Below are positions 1-5,000 of a DNA stretch of 26,989 nucleotides, piece by piece. Source of the DNA: Nanobdellati archaeon (GTDB taxonomy: Archaea; B1Sed10-29; JAGVWA01); assembly GCA_018304505.1 (NCBI GenBank), contig JAGVWA010000009.1:1-26989 (forward strand). The letters run 5' to 3'. Below the pieces are notes generated by a model. It did not search any database, was not told the origin of the DNA, and was given only the letters and a program-made list of their open reading frames with translations. The position numbers and the translations under genes are program-made. Every line of letters starts with the position of its first letter. Position 1 is the stretch's first letter.

Positions 1-27
1 TCCTGTTCCTGTTCCGCCGTCCCACAT
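1..27 (-). CDS. Start of a Met-Trp small protein, cut by left window edge
   Basis: Only the first nine codons are in the window and they read MWDGGTGTG on the minus strand. The start is supported by a good ribosome binding site (GGAGATGA, about 7 bases upstream) and by a TATA-like stretch at 62-70, 35-43 bases upstream. The Met-Trp beginning matches eight other small genes in this window, which is the main reason for calling it. Its length and fold cannot be seen. Confidence 0.45.
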
Positions 28-61
28 TAGTTGTCATCTCCGGTATAATTATACATCGTAT

Positions 62-70
62 CTATAAATA
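62..70 (-). promoter_or_regulatory. TATA box for the edge Met-Trp gene
   Basis: Read on the minus strand this is TATTTATAG, at a suitable distance upstream of the ATG at 27. It lies just beyond the stop of the winged-helix gene, so the Met-Trp gene probably has its own promoter. Confidence 0.4.
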
Positions 71-85
71 GCTTTTGGTAGACTG

Positions 86-454
86 CTAGAAGTTGACCCT
101 GATCGTGTCATCGTCAAAATCAAACTTTTTTTCGTCGGTGATTTTTCGCCACGCGTCGCTGATTCGGCGCAGGGCGCTTGAGAACTCGGTATTGAGATGG
201 TATCTCATTTGTCGCCTGTCCACTATGCCCAGTGACCTCAGCCTGACGAAGACCTTCTGCATCGTGGCCCGAGAAATTGATTTTTCGTTGCAAATTTTGT
301 TAAGGTGGTGGCCTTCGAGGCCGTTCTCGCTTTGTGAAATCGCTTTAATGAGGTGGGCCGCAGCGAACCTGTACTTGTCCTGCTGAGGGTACAGTATCCG
401 TGTTAATTCCTCCAGGGTCATGCCCGTGCTTGGTTTTTGATGATGAAAATCCAC
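86..454 (-). CDS. Winged-helix DNA-binding protein, 122 aa
   Basis: This is a small, probably cytoplasmic DNA-binding protein. Residues about 45-90 show the helix-turn-helix/wing pattern: a charged helix, then ISRATMQKVFVRLRSLGIVDRR, typical of a recognition helix followed by a wing strand. No ligand domain is visible. The chosen start is GTG at 454, preceded by TGGAG about 8 bases upstream; an ATG at 421 (MTLEELTRIL) would also keep the whole winged helix. It lies between the edge Met-Trp gene and the tRNA, and its upstream region holds the half-palindromic sequence GCACTAAATAGTAAA, so autoregulation is possible. I recognise the fold class but not a named family. Confidence 0.7.
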   Translation of the reverse strand: MDFHHQKPSTGMTLEELTRILYPQQDKYRFAAAHLIKAISQSENGLEGHHLNKICNEKSISRATMQKVFVRLRSLGIVDRRQMRYHLNTEFSSALRRISDAWRKITDEKKFDFDDDTIRVNF

Positions 455-493
455 GTTAATCGCTCCACACCGCGCGTTTTCCGTTGTTGGTTT

Positions 494-510
494 GCACTAA
501 ATAGTAAATC
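494..510. promoter_or_regulatory. Imperfect palindrome, operator-like
   Basis: GCACTAAATAGTAAATC resembles the better palindromes at 1043-1062 and near 2570 (core ACTAATTAGT). It sits about 40-55 bases upstream of the winged-helix gene that starts at 454, in the right place for an autoregulatory operator. Function is inferred from position and similarity only. Confidence 0.3.
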
Positions 511-546
511 AGGGTTTTTAAAACTAGCGGTTCACGTCGGGGGAAT

Positions 547-566
547 AAACCAGCGTGGGTTTAAAC
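547..566. repeat. 20-base direct repeat, copy 1
   Basis: The sequence AAACCAGCGTGGGTTTAAAC occurs exactly here and again at 768-787, flanking the tRNA gene. It contains the palindrome GTTTAAAC and the inverted pair AAACC/GGTTT, so it could be a promoter element (TTTAAA serves as a TATA box elsewhere in the window), a protein binding site or a scar of recombination. Confidence 0.7.
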
Positions 567-595
567 TGAAATTTACTAAACCGAGTTAAGGAAAG

Positions 596-603
596 CTTAT
601 ATT
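596..603 (+). promoter_or_regulatory. TATA box of tRNA-Leu
   Basis: CTTATATT preceded by the purine-rich GGAAAG (a BRE-like element) lies 30-37 bases upstream of the tRNA 5' end, the normal archaeal spacing. Confidence 0.6.
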
Positions 604-632
604 TGTTGAGAAACAAAAGGTAGTTTATAGGT

Positions 633-715
633 GCCAGGGTGCCATAGTCAGGTATTGGGCTCGCCTTAGGAGCGAGTGCCCACGGGCAACGCGGGTTCAA
701 ATCCCGCCCCTGGCG
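633..715 (+). tRNA. tRNA-Leu (anticodon UAG)
   Basis: The acceptor stem is GCCAGGG/CCCTGGC (633-639 with 708-714). The D arm pairs CCA with TGG (642-644/656-658) and has the GG pair in the loop. The anticodon stem is CTCGC/GCGAG with loop CTTAGGA, giving anticodon UAG at 667-669, which reads CUA/CUN leucine codons. The long variable arm (677-688, TGCCC/GGGCA) is as expected for class II tRNA, and the T arm is GCGGG-TTCAAAT-CCCGC (691-707). No CCA is encoded. Position 73 is G rather than the A usual for leucine tRNAs, and flanking bases AGGT/GCCT could extend the acceptor helix (one G-U pair). Leu is the best call from the anticodon; a long variable arm with G73 is otherwise a serine feature. 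Confidence 0.9.
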
Positions 716-767
716 CCTATTTCTCCACCACCCTAATTATGCAATTAGGAGTATAAAAACTTAATTG

Positions 768-787
768 AAACCAGCGTGGGTTTAAAC
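768..787. repeat. 20-base direct repeat, copy 2
   Basis: Exact second copy of AAACCAGCGTGGGTTTAAAC, 53 bases past the tRNA 3' end. A related inverted form (GCGGGTTTAAACC read on the minus strand) occurs near 26190-26202, upstream of the PIN-domain gene. Confidence 0.7.
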
Positions 788-826
788 CAGTTGAAATAGG
801 GCGCGGTAGCAAAATCGTTATAAGGG

Positions 827-946
827 ATGCTTGTTATAATTATCGCGGGCGTTCCAGAAGGAATAGCGAAAGGCAGCACCATAATTGCTAGTTTTAAGGT
901 GAGGAACGATGAAGCTGCCAGTACTATAGTCCGGCAAGCGGGTTGA
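827..946 (+). pseudogene. Possible pyruvate kinase C-terminal remnant
   Basis: A 39-codon frame from ATG at 827 contains LVIIIAGVPEGIAKGST. This resembles the last strands of pyruvate kinases (consensus LVVxTAGVPxGxxGST followed by xxIKVxxV). A TAA stop lies two codons upstream in the same frame and the rest of the enzyme (more than 400 residues) is absent because the tRNA gene lies just upstream. If the match is real, this is a fragment left by deletion or insertion near the tRNA. It could instead be a chance reading frame; the call rests on one short motif. Confidence 0.35.
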
Positions 947-1042
947 AGAAAGAAGAATTTGTAAAGGGAATATAAGTCGACCCACAAGTTTATACTGTTT
1001 AGTGTAAACGGGAATTCAGGGGGTGCGCCCGACAACTGCTTT

Positions 1043-1062
1043 CTTACACTAATTAGTGCAAG
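1043..1062. promoter_or_regulatory. 20-base near-perfect palindrome, likely operator
   Basis: CTTACACTAATTAGTGCAAG is a palindrome with one mismatched pair, and its central 12 bases CACTAATTAGTG are perfect. On its right a TATATATA box begins at 1063, so a protein bound here would touch a plus-strand promoter. A variant with the same ACTAATTAGT core lies upstream of the Met-Trp gene at 2535, and its left half TCTTACACTA recurs inverted three times at 4504-4560. The window encodes two winged-helix proteins that could bind it. Confidence 0.45.
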
Positions 1063-1110
1063 TATATATATGTACCTCTGGGGGGCACGCTTTCTCGACA
1101 ACGGCGTGCC
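1063..1110 (+). promoter_or_regulatory. TATA box followed by a 7-bp hairpin, possible short RNA start
   Basis: TATATATA at 1063-1070 is followed about 15 bases later by the inverted repeat GGCACGC (1084-1090)/GCGTGCC (1104-1110) with a 13-base loop. No open frame with a plausible start follows, so this may drive an untranslated RNA. Downstream limits cannot be set. Confidence 0.25.
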
Positions 1111-1222
1111 TGCAGAAACCGGGTTGTGCTTGGCCCCAGGAAGGGCCTGGCGGAATTTACTGATTAGTAGAAAACGGGGGCAACCACAGCCAGCTGGCAC
1201 CCAGTAGCATGAATTTATAAAC

Positions 1223-1300
1223 TTAAGTAATTTGGGGTTTTACTTAACCTAGGTTAAGTAATTTGGCGTTTTACTTAAGTTGGGTTAAGTGATTGCGGGG
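1223..1300. repeat. Three tandem 31-base repeats
   Basis: TTAAGTAATTTGG begins at 1223 and 1254, and a diverged copy TTAAGTGATTGCG begins at 1285, so the period is exactly 31 bases, close to three helical turns. Each of the first two units carries its own inverted repeat, TTAAGTAA paired with TTTACTTAA around a short G-rich centre. Repeating palindromes on one face of the helix suggest cooperative protein binding. Confidence 0.7.
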
Positions 1301-1341
1301 TTGTGGGCCCCGGCCACCGTTGGTCGGTTATGAAGAATCGT

Positions 1342-1446
1342 CATTATAATGATAAAATGGCATTATAATGGGGGAATGACACTACAATGATAAAATGACA
1401 TTACAATGAAAGAATGACATTATAATGAAGAAACGACATTATAAAC
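1342..1446. repeat. Six 19-base iterons
   Basis: The 10-base palindrome CATTATAATG or a one- to three-base variant starts at 1342, 1361, 1380, 1399, 1418 and 1437 (last copy cut short as CATTATAAA), a strict 19-base period. The linker is AT-rich, of the type ATAAAATGA. There are no unique spacers, so it is not a CRISPR array. Direct iterons of this kind are known from replication origins and from partition or autoregulation sites; which applies here cannot be decided from sequence. Confidence 0.75.
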
Positions 1447-1524
1447 CACACCCGGGCACCCCTCCGAGTACATTAGTGTGTGCTGAGCAAAGAGGACGAG
1501 GGGCACAGGGATTTGTAAATTTTG

Positions 1525-1545
1525 CTGTATACAAAACTTATACAG
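1525..1545. promoter_or_regulatory. Inverted repeat CTGTATA/TATACAG
   Basis: A perfect 7-bp inverted repeat with the 7-base loop CAAAACT lies about 65 bases past the stop of the minus-strand Met-Trp operon. It may be an operator or a transcript-end structure. Confidence 0.3.
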
Positions 1546-1608
1546 TTGTATAAAAAGTTTACTCGATTTGTGCTGTGCTAACAGGGCAGGTCAGCGTTTT
1601 ATTATCCA

Positions 1609-1938
1609 TTATGAGTTTTGCCTTTCAAGCTCTTCAAAGTCCCGCAGGGCTTCGAACGCGCTGCCCTTGGTGGTGTCTGATTCTGCGCTTGTCATGGCTG
1701 TTTTCAGTATACTCCTGATTTCAGCGACGCCTTCCGCCCTGTGAACCAGTGAGAATTGTTGGATCGTTGAGTCATTTCCACTATCGATCCGCAGCGAGAC
1801 GCAGGGCTTGGCGTTGCTGGCGGCGATTTGGAAGCTTCCCGTGTCTAGCCTGACGGTTTGTTCCGGGTCCATTTGCTGGGCCAGCGTCGCGTAGAATCCT
1901 GGCGCAGTGCTTTTTGTGGCTTCAAGTTTCACCCACAT
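1609..1938 (-). CDS. Met-Trp small protein, 109 aa (third gene of operon)
   Basis: The protein begins MWVKLEATKSTAPGF and has no recognised domain, membrane segment or signal peptide. It is soluble-looking, with a predicted helix near residues 15-25, several short strands (TVRLDTGSFQIAAS, CVSLRID) and a charged C-terminal helix ending DFEELERQNS. The ATG at 1938 is preferred over an in-frame start 15 bases upstream because it has GGAGG 7 bases before it and gives the Met-Trp beginning shared by its neighbours. It begins two bases after the stop of the previous gene, so the three Met-Trp genes at 1609-2535 are almost certainly co-transcribed. Function unknown. Confidence 0.75.
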   Translation of the reverse strand: MWVKLEATKSTAPGFYATLAQQMDPEQTVRLDTGSFQIAASNAKPCVSLRIDSGNDSTIQQFSLVHRAEGVAEIRSILKTAMTSAESDTTKGSAFEALRDFEELERQNS

Positions 1939-1940
1939 TT

Positions 1941-2210
1941 TTATTCCTCCCAATCAGTGTCCGAGCCGTCAGGTTCTGGTAAATCAAATGCGCGCATCGC
2001 GACGCTTGCAGGATGAAGCTCAATCATAGGATCGCCGCTATTTGGGACGTGCATTATCTGGCCGCTTCCAAGCAGGTCGAAGCTGCCTCGTTCGGTGTGT
2101 GCCGTGGCGAGGATGCCGCCGCCCCGTGCCGCGATTTCATCTAGGCGCTTTTGAAGCGCGTCTGGCAGTTCATCGTGCCTTTCGTCGTGCCACATTTTAT
2201 CATTCCACAT
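1941..2210 (-). CDS. Met-Trp small protein, 89 aa (second gene of operon)
   Basis: The sequence starts MWNDKMWHDER, so it has two possible ATG starts (2210 and 2195) and both encode Met-Trp. Residues ELPDALQKRLDEIAARG form a likely amphipathic helix. Similar helices follow the N terminus in the Met-Trp proteins at 2215-2535 and 6933-7259. The second half has short strands and a very acidic tail (DGSDTDWEE). The ribosome binding site GGTGA overlaps the stop codon of the upstream gene, which indicates translational coupling. No known family; probably cytoplasmic. Confidence 0.75.
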   Translation of the reverse strand: MWNDKMWHDERHDELPDALQKRLDEIAARGGGILATAHTERGSFDLLGSGQIMHVPNSGDPMIELHPASVAMRAFDLPEPDGSDTDWEE

Positions 2211-2214
2211 TATA

Positions 2215-2535
2215 TCACCAGCGAGTTGGCGTCATTTCGTGGATCGCGTCAAGGGCCCGTTGGGCCTGTTCATGTGGGCTGGCGCCGAGTTCATGAGTTA
2301 ATTCCTGCAGTGCCCGTGTCATGTCGCTATCAGTCAATTTGAGTGTCGTGGTTGTGTCATCAGTGAATGTCTTAATGTAAAGCGCCTCGGGGCCAAGGTA
2401 GTACGCCGTTCCCAGATCGCCTTCAGTGGCACCCCACCTGCCAAGGGCCCGTACCCCCCGGCTGTTGATTTCAGACTGAAACTGCCTTGACAATTCTTGG
2501 TCGCTGCGCGAATGCGCGGTTTGTGTTGTCCACAT
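2215..2535 (-). CDS. Met-Trp small protein, 106 aa (first gene of operon)
   Basis: The sequence starts MWTTQTAHSRSDQEL and has a predicted helix (ELSRQFQSEINSRG), then strands (TAYYLGPEALYIKTF, TTTTLKLTD), then a helix (MTRALQELTHELG); it ends in TRW. GGGGA 9-13 bases upstream supports the ATG at 2535. The upstream region carries the palindromic core ACTAATTAGT at 2572-2581 within a TATA-like sequence, so this operon is probably regulated by the protein that binds the 1043-1062 palindrome. The helix-strand-strand-helix arrangement is loosely shared with other Met-Trp proteins, but identity is low beyond the first two residues. Function unknown. Confidence 0.75.
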   Translation of the reverse strand: MWTTQTAHSRSDQELSRQFQSEINSRGVRALGRWGATEGDLGTAYYLGPEALYIKTFTDDTTTTLKLTDSDMTRALQELTHELGASPHEQAQRALDAIHEMTPTRW

Positions 2536-2565
2536 ATGAGTTCCCCATGAAAAGTGCAGAATAAC

Positions 2566-2587
2566 TTATGCACTAATTAGTATAAGA
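2566..2587. promoter_or_regulatory. Operator-like palindrome upstream of the Met-Trp operon
   Basis: The perfect core ACTAATTAGT at 2572-2581 lies between CTTAT and ATAAG arms. It is 37-46 bases upstream of the ATG at 2535 and overlaps the only TATA-like sequence there, so binding would be expected to block the promoter. Confidence 0.4.
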
Positions 2588-2620
2588 ACGTTTTGGCACT
2601 GCGCTGCAGGCCCTGGGCAA

Positions 2621-3232
2621 TTATTCAAATAGCCGCGACCTTGTCACCGCGCCTGTGAGGAGCATGCCAACGATTCCTACACTGAACAGCAGTATGAAGA
2701 GATACCAGGAGAAGGAGGCCACGTCCTGCAGGCCTGTTGCCGTGCTTACTTGGTTTATTGCCGTGACGTCAGTGACGTGTTCGATGCGTGCTGCTTCTGC
2801 GAACTCGCCGACCGTTAATGCGGCCCCAGCAGGGGCTTTGTAGTCGCCGGTTTCCTTGCCTGCTATGAGGAAGTTGTCGCGCGCCCCGAGCGCAACCCCT
2901 GGGGCTTCAGCGTAAGTGTATTTTGGAATTGTAAAGAAAACGAGGCTGGCGAGGAACACGATGAACACAACGGCCATGGCGGGTTTTATTATTTCCGGCG
3001 AGGCGTGATGACCAACAGTAATTGGCTGGTATTTCCTGTGGTGCCTGAACTGGCCTTTCTTGCTGAGTTTTTCGTACTCTTTGTCAGACAGCTGCAGAAT
3101 CAATGGGCCCGTGTATCCGCAGGTGGTGCAGTAGTAATCCTGAGGTAGGCCGAGGCCGAGCAAGGCGCCGGATTCCTTTCTGAGCGACGCATAATCGAGT
3201 TCCCGAGACCCGCATTTTGGGCAGACCTTCAT
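2621..3232 (-). CDS. Zinc-ribbon membrane protein, 203 aa
   Basis: The N terminus has a zinc ribbon, CPKCGS (Cys 4 and 7) and CTTCGYTG about 30 residues later, followed by a basic/His-rich segment (GQFRHHRKYQPITVGHH). Two hydrophobic segments follow: about residues 86-108 (MAVVFIVFLASLVFFTIPKY) and about 175-196 near the C terminus, with an extracytoplasmic loop of about 65 residues between. The ribbon therefore probably faces the cytoplasm. The start overlaps the upstream stop as ATGA and has GGTGATT before it, so it is co-expressed with the 118-residue gene upstream. I do not recognise a named family; an envelope-associated role is inference. Confidence 0.75.
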   Translation of the reverse strand: MKVCPKCGSRELDYASLRKESGALLGLGLPQDYYCTTCGYTGPLILQLSDKEYEKLSKKGQFRHHRKYQPITVGHHASPEIIKPAMAVVFIVFLASLVFFTIPKYTYAEAPGVALGARDNFLIAGKETGDYKAPAGAALTVGEFAEAARIEHVTDVTAINQVSTATGLQDVASFSWYLFILLFSVGIVGMLLTGAVTRSRLFE

Positions 3233-3585
3233 GAAATCACCCGAACCTGCGCCTGTGCCGCTATCGTGTCTGCAACGCGGTCGTACCTGTCTGGGTGCAT
3301 CATCACCTTTACGTCAACTGGATATGCCCCCGGCTCAATGTTGTAGCGTGCGTACAGCGGAAACGGCACAATTTTCTCCTGGCTGGGCTTTATGTAATCG
3401 ATGCGCACGCGCTTTTCCCGTGTCAGCCCCGTCTTGTCGAAACCGAGCATCAGCGGCGTTTTTGTAATTACACTTACCAACTGCGTTTCATTAGAGCGAT
3501 TTTTGATGATCACATTTAGAATTATCGGCGTCTTCTGGCCCATCATGAATCGAATGGGGTTGAGCCTTGTCGTCACGGAAAGCAT
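3229..3585 (-). CDS. Beta-rich protein with Ig-like strand pattern, 118 aa
   Basis: Alternating strands such as TPIILNVIIKNRSNETQL, VRIDYIKPSQEKIVPFPLYA and IEPGAYPVDVKVMMHP follow the pattern of a CARDB-like or Ig-like beta sandwich (NxSxE..., then PGxYxVxVxV). There is no signal peptide, so it may be cytoplasmic or act with the membrane protein encoded immediately downstream through a 4-base ATGA overlap. Length fits one sandwich domain. The fold assignment is inference from strand pattern only. Confidence 0.65.
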   Translation of the reverse strand: MLSVTTRLNPIRFMMGQKTPIILNVIIKNRSNETQLVSVITKTPLMLGFDKTGLTREKRVRIDYIKPSQEKIVPFPLYARYNIEPGAYPVDVKVMMHPDRYDRVADTIAAQAQVRVIS

Positions 3586-3621
3586 ACAAAGCTATTAAAG
3601 CCGCGGCGGTTTAATAACCTT

Positions 3622-4137
3622 ATGGCGGGCGCGTTGAGGGTTTTTCCAAAAGGCATGCCAGAATCAGAGCACGTAATGAGGACTTTTGTCATCCGTGACA
3701 TGGAGCTCCCCCGGGACGTTCTGCTGACGAAACAGTCGCTGCTCCGTTGGATCGCCTTGTCGTTGGGAATTATCAGCGAAAACGAAACCCGGAACACGAT
3801 CCTCCCGATTCTCGACGCATTACTTCACTTTCAAGTGAAAGAGCAAAAACCAGCATCGGCAAGGCAAGTCAAGGAATACCTCGATTCGCACGGGTGGGGT
3901 ATGCGCGACAAAATCGGCCTTGAGTCAAGGGTCACAGAGAAGGCCATCAGCTACCACCTCTCCAAGTTAGTTGACCGCGGAATCCTGCAGCAAGACAAGC
4001 GCAAGTATTCCTTTGCAAGGGACCCGGAAAACCCTGACATAGCCGGGTTCATTGACTTCTACGTCAAAACAAACACAGGCAAGTCCATTTCCAGGGCAAA
4101 GCGCGCCTTTGAAGAACTCAGGAACCTGTACCATTAG
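3622..4137 (+). CDS. Winged-helix transcriptional regulator, 171 aa
   Basis: The central part, about residues 55-130, reads as a winged-helix domain: NTILPILDALLHFQ, SARQVKEYLDSHGWGM, then VTEKAISYHLSKLVDRGILQ as recognition helix and QDKRKYSF as wing. The N-terminal 50 residues and C-terminal helices (KSISRAKRAFEELRNLYH) may be for dimerisation. An ATG at 3622 with TATTAAAG about 25 bases upstream suggests a leaderless message; ATG at 3655 is an alternative. It is divergent from the 3585 gene and precedes the AT-rich block and 21-base repeats at 4141-4560, which may be its binding sites. Confidence 0.75.
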   Translation: MAGALRVFPKGMPESEHVMRTFVIRDMELPRDVLLTKQSLLRWIALSLGIISENETRNTILPILDALLHFQVKEQKPASARQVKEYLDSHGWGMRDKIGLESRVTEKAISYHLSKLVDRGILQQDKRKYSFARDPENPDIAGFIDFYVKTNTGKSISRAKRAFEELRNLYH

Positions 4138-4140
4138 AAA

Positions 4141-4280
4141 TTTAGACATAATGGTTTTAATTATTATATCATATCATATTAATTAAATTTTATAAAAGAT
4201 AATTTATTAAATTAATTATAACTAATTAATCTTATCCTTTTTAATTTATAAAATCTAATTTATAAAATGTACTTTCTTAG
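4141..4280. other. Extremely AT-rich block, possible DNA-unwinding element
   Basis: Within 4161-4270 only nine of 110 bases are G or C, while flanking DNA is close to balanced or GC-rich. It is built of TTAATT and TTTATAAAAT motifs (TAATTTATAAAAT-like twice at 4242-4269). Such blocks serve as unwinding elements at origins or as strong promoter regions. It adjoins direct repeats and a winged-helix gene. Confidence 0.5.
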
Positions 4281-4503
4281 ACGTTCTTTGGCAGATTCTT
4301 AAACAATATTTGCAAAACCGTGCGTGCGTAAAACGGCCCGGAAAGGCCGAATTTGGGCTTTTCAGGGGTGGCTCGTGCGGTCGGCAGGCCCCCATCGGAG
4401 CTAGCCCCGGTTCAGAGGGTTTGGCTAGCCCAATGGCCTTGGCTGCGCCAGAGTGCGGTGGCGGGGCGCTTGGGCGTGGAGTTGCCCGGCACGTTGCGGG
4501 CGC

Positions 4504-4560
4504 GTAGTGTAAGATTCAAGGGGTGTAGTGTAAGATTCCGCAGGCGTAGTGTAAGACACA
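4504..4560. repeat. Three 21-base direct repeats with operator half-site
   Basis: GTAGTGTAAGA starts at 4504, 4525 and 4546, an exact 21-base period (two helical turns). The inverse TCTTACACTA is identical to the left half of the palindrome at 1042-1051, so the same regulator may bind both. The repeats lie downstream of the Met-Trp gene at 4708 and downstream of the regulator at 3622. Confidence 0.6.
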
Positions 4561-4707
4561 TTGGGCGTGAGCCTGTGTGTTCCCAACATGGCTGAAAGGG
4601 CGCAGAAAGTGAGACTTAGGTCCAAAAGTTCGTGGTACCTTAAAGCCAAAATGTGAGACCTTGGTGGAATTTGGGGCGCTGATTCCAACAGCAATATTGC
4701 AAAGGGG

Positions 4708-4953
4708 CTATTCGGGCTCGTCGGGGGCGCTTTCAAAGATTTCCGGGTCATTGAAGTCCCTAGTGTCCGGCACATCAAGCCGCTCATAGGAGATGCCCCG
4801 AAGGGCCGAGCCACGTTCAGTTAACTCCATGAGCACCTTATTGCCGTTTTCTGCTAGAACAAGCTTGAATTTGCCCTCTGGTGTCCTGAACCGGACTTCT
4901 TGGCCATGCACCAGCTTGCAGTCTTTCCGGTCAATGGCAATTGCACTCCACAT
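4708..4953 (-). CDS. Met-Trp small protein, 81 aa
   Basis: The sequence starts MWSAIAIDRKDCKL. The body is rich in beta strands (GQEVRFRTPEGKFKLVLAEN, NKVLMELT), consistent with a small barrel or sheet, and the last 20 residues are acidic and probably disordered (ending ESAPDEPE). There is no signal peptide or membrane segment. GGTTTATTACC about 25-35 bases upstream is a plausible TATA region, and the gene stands alone. It shares the Met-Trp start and size class with eight other genes here; function unknown. Confidence 0.75.
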   Translation of the reverse strand: MWSAIAIDRKDCKLVHGQEVRFRTPEGKFKLVLAENGNKVLMELTERGSALRGISYERLDVPDTRDFNDPEIFESAPDEPE

Positions 4954-5000
4954 AATTAGTTTCCACGCTTGAAGGTAATAAACCTGCTATCGTGGATTGT

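Larger units (their letters stand above)
716..1608. other. Gene-poor region with tandem repeats and a gene remnant
   Basis: This stretch of about 890 bases has no convincing intact gene. It holds the second 20-base repeat, a short pyruvate-kinase-like remnant, a strong 20-base palindrome followed by a TATA box and a hairpin, three 31-base tandem repeats, six 19-base iterons and a further inverted repeat at 1525-1545. Such a concentration of short repeats is what one sees in a replication or partition locus or in a large regulatory region. Confidence 0.6.
4138..4707. other. Non-coding region: AT-rich block, GC-rich hairpins, 21-base repeats
   Basis: No convincing gene is seen on either strand. 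From left to right there is an extreme AT block (4141-4280), a GC-rich segment with strong inverted repeats (CGGCC/GGCCG at 4334-4349; GCTAGCC/GGCTAGC at 4400-4429) and three direct 21-base repeats (4504-4560). A TATA-like ATTTATAAAA at 4258-4267 faces right, so an untranslated RNA over the GC-rich part is possible. Confidence 0.5.

Noticed and set aside
745-1200. 151-codon minus-strand open frame
   Set aside because: No ribosome binding site, no domain, crosses the 20-base palindrome and the pyruvate kinase-like frame on the other strand; composition is not protein-like.
1223-1446. CRISPR array
   Set aside because: Repeats are contiguous with periods of 31 and 19 bases and no unique spacers; no cas genes are present.
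4310-4595. Two overlapping plus-strand frames in the GC-rich segment
   Set aside because: No binding sites, no domain, and the Gly/Ala/Arg-rich text reflects base composition.
4425-4814. 129-codon minus-strand frame with a repeating SYTTP unit
   Set aside because: The repeat in the translation is just the 21-base DNA repeat; it overlaps the start region of a better-supported Met-Trp gene.
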